Source: Brevinematales bacterium (GTDB taxonomy: Bacteria > Spirochaetota > Brevinematia > Brevinematales > GWF1-51-8). Taken from it: a stretch of 64,000 nucleotides of DNA. Positions 39,272 through 47,969 of the stretch are shown here, in pieces. The DNA lies in the NCBI GenBank assembly GCA_020059465.1, contig JAGVBZ010000041.1, forward strand, positions 112,231 to 176,230, given 5' to 3'. Numbering within the stretch: the stretch's first letter is position 1; every line of letters begins with the position of its first letter. Made by a program: the position numbers and the translations under genes. The notes beneath the pieces are model-generated. The model saw only the letters and a list, made by a program, of their open reading frames with translations, was not told the origin of the DNA and ran no database searches.

Positions 39272-39455
39272 TTGCAGGGCTTGTTGACGAATTGTTTTTA
39301 TCATTGCGAGGCCTGGGCCGAAGTAATCTGTTCATCTACCATCGAAGGAATAAAACAGACTTCTTCCCGCCGCGCATCGAAATGAAAGCGCGGCGCGGAG
39401 TATCGCAGTGACAGGAAACAATCGAATTTCCTTGTTTATCAACATGCCCTGCAGG
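39272..39455. repeat. Dispersed repeat element, copy B, with outer inverted repeats
   Basis: The core at 39279-39412 matches the element at 20398-20532. This copy also has outer arms GCAGGGCTTGTTGA (about 39274-39287) and TCAACATGCCCTGC (about 39439-39452), inverted with one mismatch, so the whole element could fold back on itself. Internal CCGCGCATCG...GCGCGGCG adds a second stem. It resembles a small non-autonomous mobile or intergenic repeat. It lies between the lone receiver and the TPR/E-set gene. Confidence 0.7.
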
Positions 39456-39470
39456 GGCAAGCACTTTATT

Positions 39471-39839
39471 CTATTTCTGACTAAGCGCCTTATTGACAAT
39501 TTCCAATAGATGATTGGGCGAGAACGGCTTGGTTAAAAAGTACTTCGCGCCCATCTCCATCGCCCGGCTCTCGTCCGTTCGCTGCCCGGATGCGGTCAGA
39601 AAAATAACCGGTACATCCTTCATATCCCCGTTATCTTTTAATTTCTGGAACACCTCGAACCCGTCCATATTCGGCATCATGATATCTAACAGAACAAGGT
39701 CGGGCTTTTCCGAAAACGCAAGATCGAGCGCCGTAACACCATTATATGCTGTAATCACCTCAAAACCGTTTGCTTTTAGTTTCGACTTGATCAGCATGAT
39801 AATATTGGGCTTATCGTCGACAGCCAGTACTTTCTTCAT
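39471..39839 (-). CDS. Stand-alone receiver domain protein
   Basis: A 122-residue receiver: VDDKPNI pocket, phosphoacceptor Asp52 (LLDIMMPNMDG), Thr switch in FLTASG, Lys in LTKPFSP. It sits 33 bases after the SpoIIE/E-set phosphatase gene and upstream of two kinases without receivers, so it may carry their signal to the phosphatase or to an unknown partner. GGGGAG precedes the ATG. Confidence 0.92.
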   Translation of the reverse strand: MKKVLAVDDKPNIIMLIKSKLKANGFEVITAYNGVTALDLAFSEKPDLVLLDIMMPNMDGFEVFQKLKDNGDMKDVPVIFLTASGQRTDESRAMEMGAKYFLTKPFSPNHLLEIVNKALSQK

Positions 39840-39872
39840 CTTTTTCTCCCCGGGATATACTCAATTATAGCA

Positions 39873-42773
39873 TTAAGAAATCTTTTTATCAAACGAAATA
39901 CAAAGCATTGTCAGGTCGTCGTTTATTTCCATCCCGCCGATAAACCTGTTCATTTCATCGATCGCGGAGTCGTTCAGTTCCACAGGCGTTTTGTGACGGA
40001 ATTCGTATAATATTCGGCCCATCCTTTCCTCGCCCAGTTCCTCTCCCCGGGAATTGAATTCCTCGAATAATCCGTCGGAGAAAAGCACCATTTTATCGCC
40101 GGGTTTAAATTCGCACTCGACCGATTTATAGGGCGTGCCCTCGATAATTCCCGCGACCTTTCCGGTCGGCAGCATACTGATAATACTGTCGCCGGAAAAT
40201 ATGTATTGGGTAGGATGGCCGGCTGATGCGTACGATACCTTATTTTCCTTCAGGTTTATATCCGCGACTACGCATGTAAAAAAGAACGAGAGATGCCTGC
40301 TGTCAAGCATGAAACCGTTATTGATCAGTTCGACAAGCTCGCCGGGGTTATCGATCACCATTTTCAATCTATCGTATTCCCCTTTGATCAGCAGCGTAAT
40401 CAGCGCCGCCTGCACCCCATGGCCGGTGGCGTCCGCGATGAATACACGGTACAATCCGTCCGCGATCCCGGTGATATCGAAATAATCCCCGCCCACCTCA
40501 GCCATCGGCATATAACGGGTATCTATGCCCAGATCTCCGATCCGGTCGGTTTTCTTCGGGAGCAGACTTTGCTGGATCCGTTTAGCGATTTTCAGGTCGG
40601 TGGAAATCACCCTATCCTTCTGCTTCAGGTCTACATTGATCTGGTGCAGTTCGGCGGTTCGGTCGAGCACCAGCTTCTCCAAATTCAGGATCGTGTAGGT
40701 GTTTTCAAGGTTCGCCGCGAAATCGTTCAGGAGGATTTGGAGCTGGTTGATATCGTGATCTTTTATCGTCCGCGTCTGGAAAATATTATCGGCTAAAAGC
40801 ACGCCGATCACTTCCTGCCCCTTGAAAATCGGCATCAGAAGATAATCCTGAAGATTGAGAGAATCCCGGATACGGCGGTCGGTCTCGAATTCCTGTCCGT
40901 TCGTGTGAGAAACATACAGGAAACAATTCCTCTGGATTATAGTCCAGAGAATGGACGGTTCGGACTTCGGTATTCTCAACTCCCGCATCCGCCGGTAAAA
41001 CTCGCTTTCCGTTTGGGAGATATACTCTTTATAATTCGCAATAAATTCCTGCATCTCGATTTTAAAATCGCGGTAATTATCCATACTTCCGAACGTTTTA
41101 TCTACCTCGCCGGAATCCAGCATTCCGATAGCGTAATGCCCGACCAGAGCGTCGTTATCGATCAGGAAGATCGCCGCGCGGTTGTATCCCAGCCCGAAGT
41201 TCGCGGTAATAAAATAGAGGAATACGGCGTAGAGTTCGTCGATCTGGTTGATCGTATTCAGGACGGCGGTCACTTCGTTGATCAGCTTCAGGTCGCGGAG
41301 GTTGCTCCCTACCGTGAGACGAAGCACATCGAAATTCTTCGCAAGCACCTCGATCTCGTCATGCGTCTCGATTTTCTTCTCGACATCGAAATTCCCGTGA
41401 ATAATATGCTTAGTCCATTCGATCAACTGGTTCAGGTACTTGCTAATAAACCCGCCGATATTGAGGGAAAGAATCATGAAAAACAGCATGGATATCGCAA
41501 GGAGCAGGAGGTTGGAGTATAGATTCTTCTGCATCTCGTCGTTGATAATAACGGGGTAAAACCCGCCTGTATAATATCCCTTGATCTCGTTATCGACCAC
41601 GATCGGATACAGCATATAATCATACCCGAATAAGCCTAGATTGAGAAGAGGCTGAAAGTATTCGTCACCCGGTATAGGAATTGCAAGAAATATCCCCTTC
41701 TGCGCTTCTAGAGGATTCGCCTTCGCGTAATCGATCAAGAAGCCGAAATTGTACCGGTACATCCAGTCCTGAAAATTCGAGGCTACTCCCTGCGCAATCT
41801 GAGCGACAATAATACCGTCGCTTTCCTTTCGCGCGGACCCGAAGATGTAGTTGAAATTCGTATCCAATATCATGATATTCTGGAGCATAAGCTGGGAACT
41901 GGATACCTTGTCTTTTTCAACACGGGCCTTTGCGAACCAGAAAGTTTTCCCGATTGCAGTATTTATTCTTACGATAGTTTCCGGCTGATCCAGTTTATTA
42001 AAATCGACCTTCTCGCCGAGCAGGATCAGATGGATCATATTTATACTTTCACGCATCCAGTATTTCATCTGGTCGGTCTTCTGCCGGAGGTTATAGTAAA
42101 TCAGCACCGTATTCGATAATAACGCCACGAGGAATACCATGATGATCAGCTTCAGCCCGAAGGATAATCGCAGACGGAGCACGACGATCAACAACGGCTG
42201 AAGGACCGTATAGATCAGGATAACCGCGATAAATCCCAGCACGATAAAATTAAAAAGAAATAGGAACTCATCTACATTAAAAATACTGATGATGGAATTC
42301 ATCCCGCCGAATTCGTCGTCCACATTGACAGGAGCGTTCACATCGTAGGACCATACCTGCGACTGCGGAGAATCGGAAGTGAAATACACGACGAATTTAT
42401 ACTGGTTGTCGCCGAAATCGACCGGTATCTGACCTTCCCACCTGTTCGACGAGACCTGCGTCATTTTATGCTTTGGGCTACGGGCATCCCAGTCGCAGAA
42501 AAAGCCGGATAAATAAACGCTGTCTATAGTGTATTCCGCATAATCCACGTCACGTGTTATTTCGAGACGCCCCTCGATACTTTCCGGGAACGGAAGTTGG
42601 AATACTACCGTACGGGGTTTCAGCATTTCCCCTTTCAAAGAGTTCAGGTACTGATTCCCGAAATACCACAGCAGGATGAATACGGCAAGCAGTCCGAGAC
42701 GGAGGTATACCGCGAGTGCGGTATGCCCGATAAGAGATCGAAGGAATGATTTTTCACGGTTATTTTTAAGCAT
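39873..42773 (-). CDS. SpoIIE phosphatase with periplasmic E-set domain, HAMP and GAF
   Basis: A 966-residue protein. TM helix at about 20-38, then a CBM48/isoamylase-N-like E-set domain (55-166: VYLSGFFCDWDARSPKHKM, NRWEGQIPVDF, YKFVVYF). Membrane helices follow near 170-195 and 205-225, an extracytoplasmic sensor (about 230-420), another helix near 425-445, HAMP (about 445-500), GAF (about 515-690), a coiled coil, and SpoIIE/PP2C (about 745-965: GGDYFD, IADATGHGVQAALITL, LFSDGLFEEFN). It would dephosphorylate a STAS protein in response to an envelope signal. No Shine-Dalgarno is seen, and the predicted promoter -10 lies 5 bases before the ATG. Confidence 0.88.
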   Translation of the reverse strand: MLKNNREKSFLRSLIGHTALAVYLRLGLLAVFILLWYFGNQYLNSLKGEMLKPRTVVFQLPFPESIEGRLEITRDVDYAEYTIDSVYLSGFFCDWDARSPKHKMTQVSSNRWEGQIPVDFGDNQYKFVVYFTSDSPQSQVWSYDVNAPVNVDDEFGGMNSIISIFNVDEFLFLFNFIVLGFIAVILIYTVLQPLLIVVLRLRLSFGLKLIIMVFLVALLSNTVLIYYNLRQKTDQMKYWMRESINMIHLILLGEKVDFNKLDQPETIVRINTAIGKTFWFAKARVEKDKVSSSQLMLQNIMILDTNFNYIFGSARKESDGIIVAQIAQGVASNFQDWMYRYNFGFLIDYAKANPLEAQKGIFLAIPIPGDEYFQPLLNLGLFGYDYMLYPIVVDNEIKGYYTGGFYPVIINDEMQKNLYSNLLLLAISMLFFMILSLNIGGFISKYLNQLIEWTKHIIHGNFDVEKKIETHDEIEVLAKNFDVLRLTVGSNLRDLKLINEVTAVLNTINQIDELYAVFLYFITANFGLGYNRAAIFLIDNDALVGHYAIGMLDSGEVDKTFGSMDNYRDFKIEMQEFIANYKEYISQTESEFYRRMRELRIPKSEPSILWTIIQRNCFLYVSHTNGQEFETDRRIRDSLNLQDYLLMPIFKGQEVIGVLLADNIFQTRTIKDHDINQLQILLNDFAANLENTYTILNLEKLVLDRTAELHQINVDLKQKDRVISTDLKIAKRIQQSLLPKKTDRIGDLGIDTRYMPMAEVGGDYFDITGIADGLYRVFIADATGHGVQAALITLLIKGEYDRLKMVIDNPGELVELINNGFMLDSRHLSFFFTCVVADINLKENKVSYASAGHPTQYIFSGDSIISMLPTGKVAGIIEGTPYKSVECEFKPGDKMVLFSDGLFEEFNSRGEELGEERMGRILYEFRHKTPVELNDSAIDEMNRFIGGMEINDDLTMLCISFDKKIS

Positions 42774-42778
42774 TCATT

Positions 42779-42806
42779 ATTGTATTGCATATTGATTTTC
42801 TGTCAA
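42779..42806 (-). promoter_or_regulatory. Predicted promoter of the SpoIIE/E-set gene
   Basis: On the minus strand TTGACA (42801-42806), 16 bases, TACAAT (42779-42784). The -10 box ends only 5 bases before ATG 42773, so the transcript would begin at or next to the start codon. Confidence 0.55.
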
Positions 42807-42840
42807 TCGTTAATGCATTAATTCTCTGTAATTACAGGGT

Positions 42841-44490
42841 TTATCCCTTCACCCACACCGTCTCCGCAAGTATCAGTAGCAGAGCGAGCGCCATGAACGG
42901 TAGGGCGAACTCCCAGCGGACGGTCTTTAATGCCTCCGACCGCGTATCGTACTCCAGTATCTCCGCAGGGACGGATATCTTCGCCTTGATCTCATCGGAG
43001 TTATAGAACTCGAACAGCGACTCGGCCCCCAGGTTTTTCATGACAAATTTTCCTGTTTCCTTCTCACGGTAGATTCCCGGCTTCACCGGCGATACGATAT
43101 TTCCCTGAAGGTCGTAGTAGACCCCGGCCTTCGCCGCGCTATCCCCGTCGAGGATATACTTTCCGGAGTAGTACTCCATGAAAATCTCGTTGAACAGCAG
43201 GAGGAGGAATACCGACGATGACAGGCTTTCCTCGTTGGCGGAGATGGAAAAATTGAACAGATAGTAATTCTTCACCCGGTATGCAAGCGGGGTATCGGCG
43301 GCCTTCGCGATGACCGGCGCGGCGATATTCTCAAACGCGGTCTCGATCCGGAACGCCTTGATCATATTCAGCACCCCGTACCCCGACCAGATATCCCCGG
43401 TCACATCCTTTTTCGAGAACTGGCAGAATATCTTCAGATCGCGTTCCAGAACTCTCCCGAACTTGTCGGAGTTTTCGCAGAACAGCAGGACAGGTTTATC
43501 GGTCACGGGCTTAGGGAGCGTCCCCGCGATTATCACGTCGGAATTCTGGAAGCTCTGGGTCATATAATACTTCGGGAAAAGCGCCGACAGCACGCGGACA
43601 AGCGCCGGAGATTTAATATCGGTATAGACCGCCGGGACACCGACCGATATCAGGGGAAAGAAATATCGGTTATCCGCGTCAAACCCGTCCCCCTCCAGCA
43701 CGACCTCGCCGAACTGCGCGCCGTTTCCCTCGATAAAGCGCGTGAGCTGTATCACAGGCTTGGCTTCCTCCGACGCGATCTCCTTCCCGGAGACGAGGAT
43801 TTTCACACGGTCGCCGGGATGGATTTCCCCGCCTATCCGCACTGTAATCACCGATTTCACGCCGGGCAGACCGACCATCGGATACATCGAGGCCTCGGCT
43901 ATATACAGATTCCGGTTGGTATCGTTCAGGAGTACGAATTTGATGTTTTCCACTCCGGCGGGAAGCCGGAATCCGTTCGGGAGCGACGATTTCTGCGCGT
44001 CGGAGATCAGGATAATATTCCGGGCGGGATTTCCCGCGAGTATGCCGGTGACCGCCGCCCCGAAATCGGTCTCCGCGCCGTAGGAATACCCGCCCTCCGA
44101 CATCGATTCAGACGACATCTCCTGAACGCCGTAAAATAGCTTCTCGATCCGGTACTGTCCCTTCAGCCCGGCGATAACCTTTCCCAAATCGAAACGGGAC
44201 ATGCTTGCGCTGTTGTCGGCGATCACAGTCCATCCCTTCTCTCCGCCGCCCTGCGGGAGCACCGGGGACGCAAACGCCAGTATCGCGAGCAGGAATACCA
44301 GCATCCGCAGGACTTGCCTGATCCGCATCCGTATCCGTTTATCGGACAACTCGCGTTTGAGGATATTCAGGATAAAGTCCAGCGACGGGAATTTTTCCTG
44401 CTTCCTATTCATATTGAATATCAGGGAAATAATCAGCGGGACTGCCGCAAGCGGGAGAAAGTATAAAAAGAACGTACTCAGGAAAGCCAT
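42841..44490 (-). CDS. BatA-like membrane protein with degenerate von Willebrand A domain
   Basis: A 549-residue protein. The N-terminal BatA domain has two membrane helices (about 8-26 and 60-80; FLYFLPLAAVPLIISLI and RMLVFLLAILAFASPVLPQ). A VWA-like domain opens with VIADNSASMSRFD (the DxSxS metal site read as DNSAS) and continues with ILISDAQ. A beta-rich region and a C-terminal helix near 525-545 follow. Bat proteins act with MoxR ATPases and DUF58 proteins in envelope or stress functions. It overlaps the DUF58 gene by 13 bases. No moxR gene lies in the window. Confidence 0.82.
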   Translation of the reverse strand: MAFLSTFFLYFLPLAAVPLIISLIFNMNRKQEKFPSLDFILNILKRELSDKRIRMRIRQVLRMLVFLLAILAFASPVLPQGGGEKGWTVIADNSASMSRFDLGKVIAGLKGQYRIEKLFYGVQEMSSESMSEGGYSYGAETDFGAAVTGILAGNPARNIILISDAQKSSLPNGFRLPAGVENIKFVLLNDTNRNLYIAEASMYPMVGLPGVKSVITVRIGGEIHPGDRVKILVSGKEIASEEAKPVIQLTRFIEGNGAQFGEVVLEGDGFDADNRYFFPLISVGVPAVYTDIKSPALVRVLSALFPKYYMTQSFQNSDVIIAGTLPKPVTDKPVLLFCENSDKFGRVLERDLKIFCQFSKKDVTGDIWSGYGVLNMIKAFRIETAFENIAAPVIAKAADTPLAYRVKNYYLFNFSISANEESLSSSVFLLLLFNEIFMEYYSGKYILDGDSAAKAGVYYDLQGNIVSPVKPGIYREKETGKFVMKNLGAESLFEFYNSDEIKAKISVPAEILEYDTRSEALKTVRWEFALPFMALALLLILAETVWVKG

Positions 44491-45311
44491 CGTTTCCCCC
44501 TGCGGAGAAATGCGGCGAGCCTGTCGAGGTAGCGTTTCAGGCTGGCGTAATAGACCACTTCGGTGGAGAAGATATCGTATAGCAGGAACGCCTCGGAGAG
44601 CGCCGCGCGGAACATGTCGGTGCGTTCGCGGAGCTTCTCACGGTAGAGTTCCCTGATCGTCGACGGGATGATCTGGAGGCGCTTGTTATTCTCCATATCG
44701 ACCATCTCGAGATTCCCGTGCAGACGGAGTTCAAGTTCTTCGGGGGTCAGGAGATGGATGACATGCACACGGTTCTCCGTGAAAAAGCGCGGTTCCAAAT
44801 GGGTCACCCAAAGGTCGCTGATCATGAAAACAACCTTATCGCGCATCGGGGGAATATCGCCGAACGATGTGGTCTCCGAGGGCGAGATTTTACCGAGTGT
44901 CTCCTCCAGCGTACCGAGCGTGAGTCTGCCCATGTCGCGGTAGGTATTGTTCACAGTGGAAAGCCATACCCCGGCCTTCCGGGACTGCAGAAGGTATGTC
45001 AGGATCGCCGCGATCCGTTTGGCGGTCTCGAGCTTGTCGCGGTACTCCATCGAGGCGCTGTTATCGATAATGATGCGTACGTTCGCGGAAATATCGCTGC
45101 CGTACTTTTTAACGAACAGTTTATCGGTACGCCCGTAGACCTTCCAGTCGATGTCGCGGATATCGTCGCCGGGATAATAAAGGTTGTACTGCTCGAATTC
45201 GAGGTTCCGGCCGAGAATGCGCGAGGGATCGTCGCCATTCCGCTTCGCGGTGGCGGGCAGTTCCATATCGTAGCGCCGGAAAAAATCGATCGCTTCTTTT
45301 TCTAGGTACAT
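44478..45311 (-). CDS. DUF58 domain protein
   Basis: A 277-residue soluble protein. It has the DUF58 hallmark YYPGDDIRDIDWKVYGRTDKLFVK (about 48-71, where a basic-acidic loop precedes a VWA fold) and a metal-site-like IIDNSASMEYRDKLETAKRIA. DUF58 proteins usually sit beside MoxR ATPases and Bat proteins; their biochemical role is unproven. AAAGGAAAA precedes the ATG. This is the first gene of the minus-strand block that continues into the BatA-like gene. Confidence 0.9.
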   Translation of the reverse strand: MYLEKEAIDFFRRYDMELPATAKRNGDDPSRILGRNLEFEQYNLYYPGDDIRDIDWKVYGRTDKLFVKKYGSDISANVRIIIDNSASMEYRDKLETAKRIAAILTYLLQSRKAGVWLSTVNNTYRDMGRLTLGTLEETLGKISPSETTSFGDIPPMRDKVVFMISDLWVTHLEPRFFTENRVHVIHLLTPEELELRLHGNLEMVDMENNKRLQIIPSTIRELYREKLRERTDMFRAALSEAFLLYDIFSTEVVYYASLKRYLDRLAAFLRRGKRWLS

Positions 45312-45382
45312 ATGTTTTCCTTTGCGATTATTATATACCGAAATTCCATAAAAGAAAATGTTTATCCGGTTTCCCCTCCGAT

Positions 45383-45411
45383 TTGAATATCCTATCGAAA
45401 GGTGATATAAT
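45383..45411 (+). promoter_or_regulatory. Predicted promoter of the exported propeller-like gene
   Basis: TTGAAT (45383-45388), 17 bases, TATAAT (45406-45411), 26 bases before ATG 45438. Confidence 0.7.
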
Positions 45412-45437
45412 CAAGAATAAACTTTTAGGGGGATCAT

Positions 45438-46595
45438 ATGAAATTTACGGTTTTATTGATGACTATCGGCATGATTTTCAGCGGAACGGCTGGAAATACC
45501 TTTCCGGATGTTTTCTACTATTCCTCTTCCGCGAAATACGGCGCGAATAAGGACGAGATCGGGTATATCAAGGGTTTCGATATAAAAAAGACGACCGTAC
45601 TGGTCTCTGACTTCGGGGCGAAGTACCCGTCGGAGATCGAGGTGGCATCCGACGCCGGGACGGGAAACTTCGCGATACTGACTTCGTATGAAAGTGCAGG
45701 CGATCTTAAATTCAAGAAGAAGGGGCATTTCTGCGCGTACGGAAACGTCAAGAACGGCCTGCAGGGATTCATCGAGGCAGGGGCAAACTGGGGCAAGTTT
45801 GAGCATATGCCCTTTTTCTCGAAAGACGGAACGAAGCTCTACAGCTACGGTCTTTTCATGTACGTCACCGCGCTGAATTATTACGATATCAGTAAAAAGA
45901 AGTTCGTGCAGTATTTCCATAACTTCTGGCCGAAGATGTTCAAGGGCAAGGGCAGCGATATGCTGATCGGCACTACGCTCGCGCCCGATGAGGTGCAGGC
46001 GGCGTTCATCTACGGCGATACCGGAAACGGTTCGATCTATATTGCGTTCCGGGATAAGATTCCCGTCAAGGTACTCTCGTCCAAGAAGATCGTCGATCAT
46101 AAACTCTACTGGTTCGGGGACAATATCTACTATCTCGAGGCTGAGCCTTATCAAGGGAACGTCAAACAGTTTACGCTGAACGCGGTGAACGTAAAAACGA
46201 TGAAATCGATAAAAGCGTTCGAATATTCCGTGTCGGTTGGACAATACAGCGCCTATCCGCCTCATCCGTTGGTCTATGACGGGGTAAACAACCGGGTATT
46301 TTTCTGCGACGCGCCGGTCAAGGGATCGGATAATCTGGCAGACATCTATGTTCTCAACCCCGGCACCATGAAAGCGGAACTGCTGATCGGGAATTCGCTC
46401 GGACTTTACGCGGTCTCGTCGGACGGCAGGTATCTGCTTTACGGTGCGAGGAAGGATCCGGATGCCAAATACTCTTATGCCTCGGAGAATGACCCGGAGT
46501 GCATCGGAATCTACGACCTGCAGTCCGGAAAAATCAAGATACTCGAAGTCCCCGGCGTCGTGAAATTCGAGTACCTGAACTTTGTGAATCAATAA
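45438..46595 (+). CDS. Exported protein, possible beta-propeller
   Basis: A 385-residue protein with a signal peptide (about 1-19). The mature chain is beta-rich with repeating blade-like patterns: FFSKDGTKLYSYG, YDISKKKFVQYF, IYVLNPGTMKAELLI, AVSSDGRYLLYGARKD and IYDLQSGKIKILEV. That suggests a WD40- or TolB-like propeller. I do not recognise a family or enzyme motif. GGGGG lies before the ATG. The opposite strand has a 402-codon open frame, but the signal peptide, promoter and ribosome site all support this strand. Confidence 0.72.
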   Translation: MKFTVLLMTIGMIFSGTAGNTFPDVFYYSSSAKYGANKDEIGYIKGFDIKKTTVLVSDFGAKYPSEIEVASDAGTGNFAILTSYESAGDLKFKKKGHFCAYGNVKNGLQGFIEAGANWGKFEHMPFFSKDGTKLYSYGLFMYVTALNYYDISKKKFVQYFHNFWPKMFKGKGSDMLIGTTLAPDEVQAAFIYGDTGNGSIYIAFRDKIPVKVLSSKKIVDHKLYWFGDNIYYLEAEPYQGNVKQFTLNAVNVKTMKSIKAFEYSVSVGQYSAYPPHPLVYDGVNNRVFFCDAPVKGSDNLADIYVLNPGTMKAELLIGNSLGLYAVSSDGRYLLYGARKDPDAKYSYASENDPECIGIYDLQSGKIKILEVPGVVKFEYLNFVNQ

Positions 46596-46655
46596 TTTTT
46601 TTACATTCCGGGGTAACGCTTTATTCATAATAAGTTGTTCTATCCATATAGGGCT

Positions 46656-46684
46656 TTGCAATATCCTGCAAACCGTTCTATACT
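46656..46684 (+). promoter_or_regulatory. Predicted promoter of the CsgG-like/barrel gene
   Basis: TTGCAA (46656-46661), 17 bases, TATACT (46679-46684), 29 bases before ATG 46714. Confidence 0.55.
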
Positions 46685-46713
46685 ATTACCGTTGTATATT
46701 GAGGAGTGCGGGC

Positions 46714-47874
46714 ATGAAAAGATTGGTTTTATTCGCGGGATTATTCGTGTTTGCGCTTCCTATGTTTTCGTTCGCCCTGCCCGTTATCGCGGTATTGGAC
46801 TTCGAACCGAAAAAAGTGGACGCCGATATCGCCGATATTATTTCCGAAAAAATCAGTATCGAAATGGTGAAGAGCGGACAGTACCAAGTGGTCGAACGCT
46901 CGAAGATAAAAAGTATTATCGAGGAACAGAAACTTCAGCTCGCCGGACTGACCGGGGGCGATTTCGCCGAAAAGCTCGGAAAAATCCTCGCCGCCGATAA
47001 GCTCATGATCGGGTCGGTCTCCAAGATGGGAAATACTTACTCGATCAGCGCGAAGATTGTCGACGCGCAGACCGGGCTGATAGAAAAAGCCGATTCCATC
47101 GAGGTGCAATCCGAGGACGGTCTTGCCGACGGGGTCAAGCGCCTGGTCAAATCCCTGACCGCCGGTAAAAGCGCCCCCGCCGCATTCGAGGAAAACCCGT
47201 TACAGTTCCTCCAGAACGCGCTTGATCAGGCTATCGGGAAAGATTTTTTAAAAGCCGGGGACGATCCTGCGAAGGGTTTTCAGGGCGCTAAAAATACCAA
47301 CGCATCCGCCCAGCCTCCGCAGGCTGTAAATACCGATAAACCGGCCTGCTTCAGTTTCGACGGGGGTATTTTCGCGCGATACAGTTTCGATTCTATCAAT
47401 CTCGCTCCCTATGGGATAACTGGAAATCTGGTCGACCTCGGGTTCAGGCTGGAATATAATCCTTCGCCTTTCTTCGGGTTCGGTATCGGGGGAGGGGCAT
47501 GGCTTCCGATGAATAACACGAGTAAGCAGTACGCCTTTTATGCATGGAACGGCGGTGTAACCGCGACATTCAACCTCGGCCTATTCAAGTTCGTCCGATT
47601 CCAGGCGTCGGCGCTGATCGGTATCGGCGGTTTCAGTATAGATGATATTACCATCAAAAACACCAATTATAACGAAACAGTAAACCGTACGGCATCGACC
47701 GGTATTTTTGTGATCATCGAACCGACTGTTACGGTCACCTTCAATGTCGCTCCCTTCTTCGATTTCGGGGCGATCTGCTCTTATTCATGGACGTCGAAAT
47801 CCGGAAACGAGAATTTCGAGTTTCCTCATGGAAGCATCGGGCTTGTATTCATCTTCGGGCCGGATTTTCTATAA
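46714..47874 (+). CDS. Exported CsgG/FlgO-like domain fused to a predicted outer-membrane barrel
   Basis: A 386-residue protein. Signal peptide at 1-20. Residues about 21-145 match the CsgG/FlgO-type domain (IAVLDFEPKKVDADIADIISEKI, YQVVERSKIKSIIEEQ, LAADKLMIGSVSK, YSISAKIVDAQTG). A linker (about 150-210) follows, then alternating hydrophobic strands with Gly/aromatic pattern (FDGGIFARYSF, FFGFGIGGGAWLP, RFQASALIGIGG, GSIGLVFIFGPDFL) ending in a C-terminal Phe-Leu, as in beta-barrels. It probably sits in the outer membrane. GAGGAG precedes ATG 46714. A TTG 15 bases earlier overlaps the ribosome site. Confidence 0.75.
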   Translation: MKRLVLFAGLFVFALPMFSFALPVIAVLDFEPKKVDADIADIISEKISIEMVKSGQYQVVERSKIKSIIEEQKLQLAGLTGGDFAEKLGKILAADKLMIGSVSKMGNTYSISAKIVDAQTGLIEKADSIEVQSEDGLADGVKRLVKSLTAGKSAPAAFEENPLQFLQNALDQAIGKDFLKAGDDPAKGFQGAKNTNASAQPPQAVNTDKPACFSFDGGIFARYSFDSINLAPYGITGNLVDLGFRLEYNPSPFFGFGIGGGAWLPMNNTSKQYAFYAWNGGVTATFNLGLFKFVRFQASALIGIGGFSIDDITIKNTNYNETVNRTASTGIFVIIEPTVTVTFNVAPFFDFGAICSYSWTSKSGNENFEFPHGSIGLVFIFGPDFL

Positions 47875-47888
47875 ACAGTTTATAGAAA
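47866..47888. repeat. Inverted repeat across the CsgG-like gene stop codon
   Basis: TTTCTATAAA, loop CAG, TTTATAGAAA: perfect 10-bp arms. The TAA stop lies in the left arm. A second short stem AAGCC-CGCC-GGCTT follows directly and runs into the promoter of the next operon, so together they may end the upstream transcript. Confidence 0.7.
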
Positions 47889-47900
47889 GCCCGCCGGCTT

Positions 47901-47929
47901 TTGACGAAAGTTCCCCGATATCTTATAAT
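47901..47929 (+). promoter_or_regulatory. Predicted promoter of the CBS-thpR-GHKL-surE operon
   Basis: TTGACG (47901-47906), 17 bases, TATAAT (47924-47929), 40 bases before ATG 47970. Four tightly packed genes follow. Confidence 0.7.
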
Positions 47930-47969
47930 ATTCTGACGAGAAAAGAACACGGAGGGCATTCCGTAATTT

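Noticed and set aside
42826..42837. Palindrome CTGTAATTACAG
   Set aside because: Short and AT-rich, at the end of the BatA-like gene; no partner site or known regulator to support an operator call.
45453..46661. A 402-codon open frame on the minus strand across the exported propeller-like gene
   Set aside because: It has no ribosome site or recognisable domain and lies opposite a gene with promoter, ribosome site and signal peptide.
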